From contig CM077149.1 of the NCBI GenBank assembly GCA_039583875.1, forward strand, positions 154,339,249 through 154,403,248: a stretch of DNA of 64,000 nucleotides, given 5' to 3'. Numbering within the stretch: the first letter of the stretch is position 1; each line of letters opens with the position of its first letter. The notes under the pieces are model-generated. The model worked only from the letters and a program-made list of their open reading frames with translations, was not told the origin of the DNA and did no database searches. Both the position numbers and the translations under genes were made by a program. Of the stretch, positions 42,603 through 54,572 are shown one piece after another. Source of the DNA: Platanthera guangdongensis. Its lineage: Eukaryota; Streptophyta; Magnoliopsida; Asparagales; Orchidaceae.

Positions 42603-45600
42603 ATGGAAGGGAGTTTTGCAAGAGGTCTGGGCATTGAACTCTTAACGCCGACTAACTTCAAGAAGTGGAAGTCGTGCATGAAGAGTTATCTTCTTGGCGA
42701 GGAGCTGTGGGAAGTCGTCGTGTGGAGACGACAGGCAGGAAGTCACTGCTGCTTTCGGTACTGCTGAGCAGGTTAGGCTCTGGAGAAGAATCAAATGCTA
42801 AGGAGGAGTTCATCCTGAGAGAGCCGTGTCTCCGGAATTGTTTGATCCATCATTGGATGTGAGTCGGCTGCTGATATTTGGACAACCATTGATGAGTTGT
42901 TCAATAGGAAGAATGTGGCTCGGCTTCAGTTCCTGGAGAAGAATGTTGGCCAGGGCAACTCAGGGAGACCTTTCCATCTCCAAGTACTTCTTAAAGATGA
43001 AGAGCTTGTGTGCTGAGCTGTCGGCACTGGATCCTGATGAGCCTATCTCTGAGGAAGATGAAAAGGCACATCGTCCGCGGCTTGCGGAAGGAGTATGTGG
43101 CCTTTGTCACATCTGTTCAAGGGTGGGCTACTCAGCCGTCGCTGCTTGAGCTGGAGAATCTGCTTGCCTCGCAGGAGAGCTTAGCAAGCCAGATGGCTGG
43201 AGTGAATCTGAATCAGGAAGGCAACGAAGCTCTCTTCTCAGGCAAGAAGAAAGGATGGGAAGGGAAGAAGAAAAAGAAGGTGCAGGTTGTTGTTGAGAAG
43301 GAGACTTCAACTTCATATCCGCCGGAGAGGAGCATTGCTCTAAGGACTGGAAGAAGAATCTGAAGTGCTACCGGTCTGTCATCAGCGAGGGCACTTCAAG
43401 CGGGACTGCAAGGTCAAACTGCAGCCTGGGCATGCTGCGGGGAAAGGAGGAAGCTTGCTCGAGAAGTGAAGAAGCAGAATGGGGAGGAGCTTTCATGACG
43501 GGCACTTGTGTCCGGGCCCTGTCTGTTGAGGACTTCAACAGCGAGTGGATCGTGGACTCCGGGTGTGGTCATCACCTCACCGGAGACAAATCGAAGTTCA
43601 CCTCCATGCCTCCTTACTCAGGTAATGAAGCTATTATCACTGCTGATAATACTGTTTATGCAGTAGAGAAAGAGGGGGTCGTGTCATTGGGTAGTGATCA
43701 GGGGCCACTCACGTTAAGGAGTGTGTATCACGTGCCGGGCATGAAGAAAAATCATTCTCGGTGACCAATGCGGTGGACGCTGGGTATCACGTTCTGTTTG
43801 GGCCAACAGACGTGAGGTTCCTTCGCAACGTATCAGCGGTAAAGGCTGATGTTGCTCATGTTGGGAGGAGGGTGAAGAACTTATTTGTTCTTTCTACCAG
43901 TGCTTATGTTGATAAGATGAGGGCCAATGATAGTGCGGTTATCTAGCATGAGAGGCTGAGGCATGTTGGCATGGACAAGCTGAAGGCGATGGCAAGTAGA
44001 AGTTTGGTGAGGGGGTTGCCGAAGTTATCTTCCTTTGGTGATGGGCATGTTTGTGCGGGCTGTCAATACGGTAAGGCACATCGCCTTCCGTTTGATAAAT
44101 CACAAACAAGGAGCAAGAGGCCACTGGAGTGTATTCATGGCGACCTGATGGGACCAACGGTTACTGCCAGCCTTGGTGGAAGCAGATACATGCTTGTCTT
44201 GGTTGATGACTACTCAAGGTATACTTGGGTGTACTTCTTAAAGGATAAGTCGGAAGCCTTCCGTTGTTAGTGGGAGTTTAAGGAGTTGGTAGAAGGACGG
44301 CTTGGCTTGCGGGTTAAGAAGCTTAGAAACTGATAAACTGGGGGGGGGGGGGGGGGGGGGGAGGTTGTCTCCTCCGAGTTTTCTAAATTCTGCAGGAAGC
44401 ACGGGATCAACGGGAGCTTACTTGTGCTCACACTCCACAACAAAATGGGGTAGCGGAGCGGAAGATCCGTCATCTGACGGAGACCTGCAAATGTTGGCTT
44501 CATGCGAAAGATATCCCAAGGTCCTTTTGGGCGGAGGGAATGTCTTGTGCTGCTTATGTTATCAACCGGATGCCACTCAGCCCTATCAACATGAAGACTC
44601 ATGTTGAGCTGTTGCTGAAGGAGAAGCCGAGTGTTGGACACCTTAGGGTGTTCGGTTCAACTTGCTACGTGTATGTCTCGGATGCTTCACGGACAAAGCT
44701 GGATGCGAAGGCAAGGAAACTTGTCTTTGTTGGCTATGATGAGCGGAAGAAGGGATGGAAATGCATGGACCCTGTGACGAAGAAGTTCGTGGTGTCAAGA
44801 GACGTTGTCTTTGACGAGCTGACGTCATATGGAGGTGGCTCGATGGAGCTAACCAGAAGTAGCAAGGTTGATGAAGCACCGGTGGAGGCTGCTGAAGGCT
44901 TGGAAGAGGAGCTTGCTGTTTCACCAGCAGCTCCTGTTGCTTCGAACTCCGAGGCTGAGCCTTCTGGCTCAGGAAGCAGGGGAAGCACTGCTCAATGCTT
45001 GCCCCAGGTAGGAGTGGAGCCCGAAGAAGCAACGGAAGCCGTGAGCAAGGAGTCATGTCTTCGGAGATCGAAGAGGGTGGTTAAGCCACTGGCTCGGTAC
45101 TGTGATGGGAATGCAGTGAGCTTTGTCTCCTTCTTTGCAGGTCCTCTGGATGAGCGAGAGCCTGCAAACTTCAACGAGGCCACTAGAGTAAAGGAGTGGG
45201 ATGATGCCATGAAAGAAGAGATTGATGCTCTGAAGAAGAATGAAACGGATCTTGTGCCCAAGGTTGATGGCGTTACTCCAGTTACTTGCAAGTGGGTGTA
45301 TAAGTTGAAGAAGAAGGCTGATGGGAGCATTGATCGGTTCAAGGCTCACCTGGTCGCTAGAGGATTCTCACAGCAGTATGGAGAAGACTATGAGGAGACA
45401 TTCAGTCCAGTTGCGAAGATGACTTCTGTAAGAGTGGTGATCGCCTTGGCTGCTAGCAAGGGATGGAGGTTGTGGCAACTCGATGTGAAGAATGTCTTTC
45501 TTTACGGAGAGATTGACAAGTACATCTTCATGGATCAGCCGCTTGGTTTTGTCTCTGAGAAGCATCCGGACTATGTCTGCAAACTCAGGAAGGCTCTCTA

Positions 45601-46660
45601 TGGGTTGAAGCAAGCTCCTCGAGCGTGGTATGGGAAGATTGCAGAGTACTTGCAATTTTGTGGATACCTGGCTTCCAACTCGGATTCAAGCTTGTTCGTC
45701 AAGAAGAAGGGAGAGCTAAGAGTCTTGCTCCTACTGTATGTGGATGACATGATCATCACAGGGAACTCGGAGGGGGAAAGTAGCAAGGCTCAGGGCTGAG
45801 CTTGCTATACGCTTCGAGATGAAAGACTTGCGAGAGTTGCATCACTTTCTCGGTCTGGAAGTGGAGAGGAAGGAGTGCGGGGGTTCTCATTAGCCAGAAA
45901 GGATATGCTGATCGCATTGTGAAGCGGTTTTGGCATGGGCGAAGGGAAGAAGTGCTCTACTCCACTGGAATCTGGGCTGAAGCTTCGACGAGATGAGGGA
46001 AGGGTTCTTCATGATCCCTTGGTGTTCAGGGCTCTTGTTGGGAGCTTGATTTATCTGACGATTACAAGGCCGGATATCGCTTATGATGTTGGCCGAGTAA
46101 GTCAGTATATGGCTGAACCAAGGCAATCTCATCTAGTGGCGGCGAAGGGAATTCTGAAGTATGTCAAGGCTTCTTCTGACATGGGACTCCTCTATAGAAG
46201 GGACGCAGAGGTTGCGTTGCTCGGGTACACGGATGCTGACTACGGCGGTGATTCGGATGATCGAAGGTCTACTTCAGGTTATGTGTTCACTTGCGGTTCA
46301 GCTAGCATCTCGTGGTGTAGCAAGAAGCAGGACTCGGTGTCGGTTTCAACCACGGAGGGGAGTATAAGGCTTCGGCCTTGGCTGCTCGGGAAGCCGTTTG
46401 GTTGAGGAGGCTTATAGAGGATGTTCATGAAGAAGTGCAAGGGCCTACTTTACTCCGGGGTGACAATGAGAGTGCTCTCAAACTAGTTAACAATCTAGTG
46501 TGTCACGCCAGGACCAAGCATATAGAGATTGATCACCACTTCATCAGGGAGAAGGTGTTGGAGGGGTCTCTGCTGGTCGGGCATGTTCGGAGTGATGATA
46601 ATCTTGCTGACATCTTCACGAAGCCACTGTCGAAGGGGCCTTTGAACGCTTGCGCAGCTT
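42603..46660 (+). pseudogene. Copia A copy 1 gag-pol, many frameshifts
   Basis: All domains are present in order but in shifting frames: Gag from about 42603 (TQGDLSISKYFLKMKSLCAE at 42958), protease-like IVDSGCGHHLTG (43546-43590), pre-integrase finger (RLRHVGMDKL, CAGCQYGKAHRLPF at about 43950-44100), integrase (CIHGDLMGPTVTASLG, 44130-44180), integrase tail and linker (44540-45200), RT (VTPVTCKWVYKLKKKADGSI, LDVKNVFLYGEIDKYIFMDQ, LLLYVDDMIITGN at about 45725-45765), RNase H (YTDADYGGDSDDRRSTSGYV, about 46225-46290) and C-terminus (HARTKHIEIDHHFIREKVLE, DIFTKPLSKG). The stretch 44540-45799 is open for 419 codons. A 22-G run at 44340-44361 destroys the integrase DNGGE site. Most differences from copy 2 are one- or two-base indels. 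Confidence 0.9.
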
Positions 46661-46697
46661 GCTGTGCTTGGTCACCACTTCCCACTTCAAGGGGGAG

Positions 46698-48369
46698 TGT
46701 TGAAATTTGTGAAGTGGAAGTGAGTGACGGCACAGGCCGGGCGGCCTGGGGCGGACAGCTTTGGCGGACTAGGCGGACTGGGCGGACTGAGATGTGCGGC
46801 CTGGTGGAAGGTCTAGTGGGAAGCCAGTTGTTCTTCTGGGCGGTTTGCACGGGTTGAGTCCGCGGACTATGCGGCTTGGTTTCTGCGGATAGGGTGTTTG
46901 CTAATTGGCTTTGCCAAGGAGCGGCCTGAGCGGATGAAGGTTGCGGACTGGTGCATTGCTTAGTGGCCGCGGGTGCAAGCCTGTGCTGATAGGCGGGTTG
47001 GCTCGTGTCCGCGGGAAGCTTGCGGACTGGAGTGTCCGCGGTGTGGGCTGTTGCGGACTGAGCTTAGAGCTTGGCTGAGGCCTTGTCGAGCTCTGGTGGC
47101 ACAGCAGGCGATTTGCTGTGGAGGTCGGTTGGCGGACTGTGTTTTGGAGTCCGCGGTTGGCTGCTGCGTTGGACAGAAGTGCGAGGAGCTCGCGGACTGA
47201 TGGCGGTCTGTGCTAGGGTGTTTGGCGGACGGGAATTTGAGTCCGCCATGCTCGCATTGGCTCTTGATGGTTTTGGACTTGGTCACACTTTGTGCCAAGG
47301 CCATGGTGTCCGCGGTATCCGCCAAGTCCGCTGTGACCGGGCGGACTGTTGCTGTCTTCCTTTGGTCGTGGACTTGTGGCGGATTGAGGTGTGAGTCTTG
47401 CGGACTGCCTCGGGTTGGTGCGGACTGCCATTGAAGGGGGTTGCTGTCTTGCAGTGGTTGGAGCTTTGGGGGGATGCCTTGTCCGCATCGCTTGGACGGA
47501 CTGGAGAGGGTTCGCCAATGTTTGCCTTGCTCCTGGCGGTTTTCCTTGGTATCCGGCTAAGTCTATGCGGACTCGGCGGACGGTGTTTTTGCTATCGCGC
47601 GGGCTGGGGTGGTGACGCTATCTCTAGGGCGGTGACCACACTCCTCACCTCACCTATAAATAGGACCCCTGGCACATCTACAGTAACTTGAGTGAACAGT
47701 AAGTTGGGGTGTGCAAGGAGCTGCGGTCTGTGTTTGTCAGTCCGCGCGGATTGTTTCAGGCTGACGGTTTGCTGTGTGCAGGTCGCGCGGATAGCTTCAA
47801 GGAGCCAGGAGTTTGGCTGTGACTTCGGTCAAGTGCTTGGAAGTGTGCGGTCTCTGCGGACTCAGTAGGAGGTCGCTCTGCGGCTTGTCAGTTCTGTTTC
47901 ATCTTTGCCAGCTTCAATAACCTGTCCGCCGGCTTCAGGCGGGTAGGGGGTGTTTCCTCAGTTCAAGTTCAGCAGGAGGCGAATAACGGTGTGTCCGCGC
48001 GGCCTCGCGGCTTCGGCGGACTCCGTGTCTATTCGGCGGTTTGCAGCATAGCTTGGGCGGGCTCAGCGGACTCGGCGATCTCGGCGACCTCGCGGTCTCG
48101 GCGGACTCGGGTGCTGTCTGCCCGGCTTGTTTTTTGGTGCTTTCTGTTTACAGCTGTGATACTAGCGAAATCATGTCTCGCTATGTATGCCTCGTATTGT
48201 AAAGAAGTGAATGAATAATAGACCTGCTTGTGCTTCCATTGTTTGTTGGGATTTACCTTTGTACCTCTAGTCCTTGGTTTCCGCTGGTTTAACGTGCGAA
48301 CTGGGTAGTTCCGAAGATATTAATTTGGCGTTTGGGCTATCTTGCTGACCACGTTGAGAAAATTTAACA
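46698..48369 (+). repeat. Copia A LTR2 (shared central LTR)
   Basis: 1672 bp, TGTTGAAATTTG...AAAATTTAACA. U3 is rich in GCGGACT words. TATAAATA is at 47655-47662. The R-U5 part has the CATGTCTCGCTATGTATGCC block used to recognise the remnants at 21.8 and 25.7 kb. Confidence 0.93.
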
Positions 48370-48501
48370 TGGTATCAGAGGGAGGTTTCTGAGGTTCAGT
48401 TGCGTGAGCGGAAGTCAGCCAGTGTTGTTACTCAGTGATTGAGTGGTGTTCAACCTGTGTTGTTGCTCGGAGCTGCTGAAAGGTTGCCAACTGGTGTTAC
48501 A

Positions 48502-49579
48502 ATGGAAGGGAGTTTTGCAAGAGGTCTGGGCATTGAACTCTTAACGCCGACTAACTTCAAGAAGTGGAAGTCGTGCATGAAGAGTTATCTTCTTGGCGAG
48601 GAGCTGTGGGAAGTCGTCGGTGGAGACGACAGGCAGGAAGTCACTGCTGCTTTCGGTACTGCTGAGCAGGTTAGGCTCTGGAGAAGAACAAATGCTAAAG
48701 AGGAGTTCATCCTGAAGAGAGCCGTGTCTCCGGAATTGTTTGATCACATCATTGGATGTGAGTCGGCTGCTGATATTTGGACAACCATTGATGAGTTGTT
48801 CAATAGGAAGAATGTGGCTCAGCTTCAGTTCCTGGAGAATGAGTTGGCCAGGGCAACTCAGGGAGACCTTTCCATCTCCAAGTACTTCTTAAAGATGAAG
48901 AGCTTGTGTGCTGAGCTGTCGGCACTGGATCCTGATGAGCCTATCTCTGAGGCAAAGATGAAAAGGCACATCGTCCGCGGCTTGCGGAAGGAGTATGTGG
49001 CCTTTGTCACATCTGTTCAAGGGTGGGCTACTCAGCCGTCGCTGCTTGAGCTGGAGAATCTGTTTGCCTCGCAGGAGAGCTTAGCAAGGTAGATGGCTGG
49101 AGTGAATCTGAATCAGGAAGGCAGCGAAGCTCTCTTCTCAGGCAAGAAGAAAGGATGGGAAGGGAAGAAGAAGAAGAAGGTGCAGGTTGCTGTTGAGAAG
49201 GAGACTTCAACTTCATATCCGCCGGAGAGGAGCAATGCTCCTAAGGACTGGAAGAAGAATCTGAAGTGCTAACGGTGTCATCAGCGAGGGCACTTCAAGC
49301 GGGACTGCAAGGTCAAACTGCAGCCTGGGCATGCTGCGGGAAAAGGAGGAAGCTTGCTCGAGAAGTGAAGAAGCAGAATGGGGCGGAGCTTTCATGATGG
49401 GCACTTGTGTCCGGGCCCTGTCTGTTGAGGACTTCAACAGCGAGTGGATCGTGGACTCCGGGTGTGGTCATCACCTCACCGGAGACAAATTGAAGTTCAC
49501 CTCCATGCAGCCTTACTCAGGTAATGAAGCTATTATCACTGCTGATAATACTGTTTATGCAGTAGAGAAAGAGGGGGTC
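48502..49579 (+). pseudogene. Copia A copy 2 gag and protease start
   Basis: From ATG 48502 (MEGSFARGLGIELLTPTNFK) a UBN2-type Gag is open for 196 codons (KKWKSCMKSYLLGEELWEVV, FDHIIGCESAADIWTTIDEL), to a TAG at 49090 where copy 1 has Gln. A Lys-rich stretch follows, then the knuckle CxRCHQRGHFKRDC whose second residue codon is TAA (49270). After a frame change, the protease-like IVDSGCGHHLTGDKLKF follows at 49449-49500, before the solo LTR at 49585. The Asp-Ser-Gly in place of Asp-Thr-Gly is conserved in both copies, so it is a family feature. Confidence 0.9.
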
Positions 49580-49584
49580 GTGTC

Positions 49585-51560
49585 TGAAAGATATGGTACC
49601 TAAACACCTAGAGGGGGGGGTGAATAGGTGACCTAACCCTTTTTTTAAAAACTTTGTTGGCAGCACAACAATTATTTCTCAGATTACTACAGCTAACAGC
49701 TATTACAGAAATCAAACAGTCAATTCACAGCACAGCACAGCACAGAAGACACTAATTTTATAGTGGTTCCCCAATCTTTGGGTACATCCACTTTCCCCTT
49801 CGCCTATCTAGCAGTGTACTAGATTCGGCCAAACTTCTCCACTAACTCAGAACCAAACTAGGTTTCCTACCTCAGGCCCAAAGCCTTACACTCAGCCCAA
49901 AAGGCCTACACTCAGCCACCCAGGCCTACACTCAGCCAATTAAGGCCTACACTCAGAGTTCTTCAACTCCTACACTCAGGCAACAAGCCCTACCCTCAGC
50001 CTTTATAAAATAGACTTACAATCACTCAGATCCAATGGATCTTACAAGATGTAATTGAAATAAAATTGCTAACTCTACAACTCAGAAAAGATGAGAGGAG
50101 TTGAGAGTTTCTTGAAGAGTTCTTGGAAGAACTCAGCTTGATCCAAACTGACTTAGCTTTCTTCAAAGCTTCTTGAGTAGAACTGAATTAGTCTGAATCT
50201 TCTGCTTCTTGAAATCCAGATGACTCTGAATTCTTCTTCTCAGCCTTAGTTCCAAAGACTGAATTCTTGGATGGAGCTCTCTCTCTCCAACTTCTTAGAT
50301 CTGCAGTTGGACTGCCTGATCTTCTTGTGTTGATCCTCAGTGTATCACTTCTTGATTTAATCTGATCAACCACTTCAGTTATTCTCACAACATGTAATGA
50401 TAATGAACAACTTTCTATATTTCTTTCTGTAAACTATGGGGGCCTATTTATAGGCTTCCTTCATGGTAACCGGCTGGTCCGGTTCATAACAGACTTCTGA
50501 CTTCTCTGACAGTTGATGTAGACCGGCTGGATCGGCAGCTGTCATGTCAACCAGTCACTTCTTGAAATTCTCTAACTGTCAGATAGTGTCGAGACTTTCT
50601 GTTCTTAAGTGTCGACACTTATAGACTAAGTGTCGACACAAGTAGTGTAAGTGTCGACACAAGTCTACAAGGTGTCGACACAATCCTTGTATGTCTCGAC
50701 ACAGATACTTCTGCATGTGTCGACACTAAAATTGAGTGTCGACACAAGTACTTGTTCTTCATTCTTTAACTGTATTCTTCTAAGTGTCGACACATCTCCT
50801 TTGTGTCGACACAAGTACTTGTTCTTTCAGCTGAGTGTCGACACATTCCCTTAGTGTCGACACTTGTACTTAGAATATTTTGTAAACTTTTCTGTTCTCT
50901 GCTAAGTGTCGACACAGCTCCTTGTGTCGACACATCTCCTTTGTGTAGAGTCTTCAACTAAGTGTCGAAACATTGTGCTGTGTGTCGACACTTTCTTCAA
51001 GTGTTGACTCTTCTGGTTGTGTGTCGACACATTGTGCTGAGTGTCGACACATTCTTCAAATACTGAGTCTTTAGCTAAGTGTCGACACATTGTGCTGGGT
51101 GTCGACACTTACTTCAAGTGCTGATTCTTCTGCATAGTGTCGACACATTGTGTTGAGTGTCGACACTTGTACTTAGATTCTGCAGACTTTTGCTGAGTGT
51201 CGACACTTACTTCAAGTGTCGACACTTTCTGGTGTTGACTCAGCTCTTCTAGGTGTCGACACTTCTGCTAAGTGTCGACACAGCTTTTCTGCATTTTTTC
51301 ACACTGAGTGTCGACACAGCTCCAAGTGTCGACACTTTCTGACTGGTGTCGACTCTTCTTCCCAGGTGTCGACAAATGACTCCAAGTGTCGACACTGCGT
51401 GTCTGGGTGTCGACACATGGACTTAGAATTTTTAGCTTCAGTCCAGTGTATTCCTAACCTGCACAAGTAACTCAAACACACATCAAATACACTATGATGT
51501 ATACATTGGAGTTAGGTGAGGCTTCTTCAAATCAGGTACATTTGACCAATGTACCCAACA
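49585..51560 (-). mobile_element. 2-kb solo LTR with palindrome array
   Basis: TGAAAGATATGG...ACCCAACA, flanked by the perfect 5-bp duplication GTGTC (49580-49584, 51561-51565). Removing it restores the copia A protease region exactly as in copy 1. The promoter is on the minus strand (GCCTATAAATAGGCC, plus 50441-50456), so the LTR reads TGTTGGGTACATTGG from 51560 downwards with U3 at 51560-50460. TAGAGGGGGGGTGAATAGG near 49611 is shared with the solo LTR at 22248. No coding capacity. Confidence 0.9.
50587..51419. repeat. Array of the palindrome GTGTCGACAC in U3
   Basis: About 27 exact copies of the 10-bp palindrome and several one-base variants in 830 bp, separated by 8-35 bp of AT-richer, partly repeated spacers (ACATTGTGCTGA, ACTTCAAGTG). 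It lies wholly upstream of the minus-strand TATA box. Spacing is irregular and the repeat is too short for CRISPR; this is a LTR U3 array. Confidence 0.93.
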
Positions 51561-54540
51561 GTGTCATTGGGTAGTGATCAGGGGCCACTCACGTTAAGGA
51601 GTGTGTATCACGTGTCGGGCATGAAGAAAAACCTCTTCTCGGTGACCAATGCGGTGGACGCTGGGTATCACGTTCTGTTTGGGCCAACAGACGTGAGGTT
51701 CCTTCGCAACGTATCAGCGGTAAAGGCTGATGTTGCTCATGTTGGGAGGAGGGTGAAGAACTTATTTGTTCTTTCTACCAGTGCTTATGTTGATAAGATG
51801 AGGGCCAATGATAGTGCGGCTATCTGGCATGAGAGGCTGAGGCATGTTGGCATGGACAAGCTGAAGGCGATGGCAAGTAGAAGTTTGGTGAGGGGGTTGC
51901 CGAAGTTATCTTCCTTTGGTGATGGGCATGTTTGTGCGGGCTGTCAATACGGTAAGGCACATCGCCTTCCGTTTGATAAATCACAAACAAGGAGCAAGAG
52001 GCCACTGGAGTGTATTCATGGCGACCTGATGGGACCAACGGTTACTGCCAGCCTTGGTGGAAGCAAATACATGCTTGTCTTGGTTGATGACTACTCAAGG
52101 TATACTTGGGTGTACTTCTTAAAGGATAAGTCGGAAGCCTTCCGTTTGTTCGTGGAGTTTAAGGAGTTGGTAGAAGGCCGGCTTGGCTTGCGGGTTAAGA
52201 AGCTTAGAACTGATAACGGGGGGAGTTTGTCTCCTCCGAGTTTTCTAAATTCTGCAGGAAGCACGGGATCCAACGGGAGCTTACTTGTGCTCACACTCCA
52301 CAACAAAATGGGGTAGCGGAGCGGAAGATCCGTCATCTGACGGAGACCTGCAAATGCTGGCATCATGCGAAAGATATCCCAAGGTCCTTTTGGGCGGAGG
52401 GAATGTCTTGTGCTGCTTATGTTATCAACCGGATGCCACTCAGCCCTATCAACATGAAGACTCCTGTTGAGCTGTTGCTGAAGGAGAAGCCGAGTGTTGG
52501 ACACCTTAGGGTGTTCGGTTCAACTTGCTACGTGCATGTCTCGGATGCTTTACGGACAAAGCTGGATGCGAAGGCAAGGAAACTTGTCTTTGTTGGCTAT
52601 GATGAGCGGAAGAAGGGATGGAAATGCATGGACCCTGTGACGAAGAAGTTCATGGTGTCAAGAGACGTTGTCTTTGACGAGCTGACGTCATATGGAGGTG
52701 GCTCGGTGGAGCTAACGGAAGTAAGTAAGGTTGATGAAGCACCGGTGTGGAGGCTGCTGAAGGCTTGGAAGAGGAGCTTGTTGTTTCACCAGCAGCTCCT
52801 GTTGCTTCGAACTCCGAGGCTGAGCCTTCTGGCTCAGGAAGCAGGGGAAGCACTGCTCAATGCTTGCCCCAGGTAGGAGTGGAGCCCGAAGAAGCAACGT
52901 AAGCCGTGAGCAAGGAGCCATGTCTTCGGAGATCGAAGAGGGTGGTTAAGCCACCGGCTCGGTACTGTGATGGGAATGCAGTGAGCTTTGTCTCCTGCTT
53001 CTTTGCAGGTCCTCTGGATGAGCGAGAGCCTGCAAACTTCAACGAGGCCACTGGAGTAAAGGAGTGAGATGATGCCATGAAAGAAGAGATTGATGCTCTG
53101 AAGAAGAATGAAACCTGGGATCTTGTGCCCAAGGTTGATGGCGTTACTCCGATTACTTGCAAGTGGGTGTATAGTAGATTGAAGAAGAAGGCTGATGGAG
53201 CATTGATCGGTTCAAGGCTTGCCTGGTCGCGCTAGAGGATTCTCACAGCAGTATGGAGAAGACTATGAGGAGACATTCAGTCCAGTTGCGAAGATGACTT
53301 CTGTAAGAGTGGTGATCGCCTTGGCTGCTAGCAAGGGATGGAGGTTGTGGCAACTCGATGTGAAGAATGCCTTTCTTTACGGAGAGATTGACAAGGACAT
53401 CTTCATGGATCAGCCGCTTGGTTTTGTCTCTGAGAAGCATCCGGACTATGTCTGAAAACTCAGGAAGGCTCTCTATGGGTTTGAAGCAAGCTCCTCGAGC
53501 GTGGTATGGGAAGATTGCAGAGTACTTGCAATTTTGTGGATACCTGGCTTCCAACTCGGATTCAAGCTTGTTCGTCAAGAAGAAGGGAGAGCTAAGAGTC
53601 TTGGTCCTACTGTATGTGGATGACATGATCATCACAGGGAACTCGGAGGGGGAAGTAGCAAGGCTCAGGGCTGAGCTTGCTATACGCTTCGAGATGAAAG
53701 ACTTGGGAGAGTTGCATCACTTTCTCGGTCTGGAAGTGGAGAGGAAGGAGTGCGGGGTTCTCATTAGCCAGAAAGGATATGCTGATCGCATTGTGAAGCA
53801 GTTTGGCATGGGCGAAGGGAAGAAGTGCTCTACTCCACTGGAATCTGGGCTGAAGCTTCGATGAGATGAGGGAAGGGTTCTTCATGATCCCTTGGTGTTC
53901 AGGTCTCTTGTTGGGAGCTTGATTTATCTGACGATTACAAGGCCGGATATCGCTTATGCTGTTGGCCGAGTAAGTCGGTATATGGCTGAACCAAGGCAAT
54001 CTCATCTAGTGGCGGCGAAGGGAATTCTGAAGTATGTCAAGGCTTCTTCTGACATGGGACTCCTCTATAGAAGGGACGCAGAGGTTGCGTTGCTCGGGTA
54101 CACGGATGCTGACTATGGCGGTGATTCGGATGATCGAAGGTCTACTTCAGGTTATGTGTTCACTTGCGGTTCAACTAGCATCTCGTGGTGTAGCAAGAAG
54201 CAGGACTCGGTGTCGGTTTCAACCACGGAGGCGGAGTATAAGGCTTCGGCCTTGGCTGCTAGGGAAGTCGTTTGGTTGAGGAGGCTTATAGAGGATGTTC
54301 ATGAAGAAGTGCAAGGGCCTACTTTACTCCGGGGTGACAATGAGAGTGCTCTCAAACTGGTTAACAATCCAGTGTGTCACGCCAGGACCAAGCATATAGA
54401 GATTGATCACCACTTCATCAGGGAGAAGGTGTTGGAGGGGTCTCTGCTGGTCGGGCATGTTCGGAGTGAAGATAATCTTGCTGACATCTTCAAGAAGCCA
54501 CTATCGAAGGGGCCCTTTGAACGCTAGCGCAGCTTGCTGG
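51561..54540 (+). pseudogene. Copia A copy 2 pol
   Basis: Continues the protease region after the solo LTR: pre-integrase finger (IWHERLRHVGMDKLKAM, CAGCQYGKAHRLPF), integrase core (IHGDLMGPTVTASLGGSKYM, KKLRTDNGG at about 52210), a frameshift, the integrase tail (52403 onward, VGHLRVFGSTCYVHVSDALR), RT (MTSVRVVIALAASKGWRLWQ, LDVKNAFLYGEIDKDIFMDQ, LVLLYVDDMIITGN at about 53600-53640) and RNase H (53892-54527, YTDADYGGDSDDRRSTSGYV, STTEAEYKASALAAREVVWL, DNESALKLVNNPVCHARTKH). Disabling changes include frameshifts near 52225, 52745 and 53180, a TGA near 53067, TGA 53453 and TGA 53862. RNase H alone is open for 211 codons. It is better preserved than copy 1. Confidence 0.9.
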
Positions 54541-54572
54541 GCTTGGTCACCACTTCCCACTTCAAGGGGGAG

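Noticed and set aside
50587..51419. CRISPR-like array of short repeats
   Set aside because: The repeat is a 10-bp perfect palindrome with irregular spacers inside a plant LTR; no cas genes and no bacterial context.
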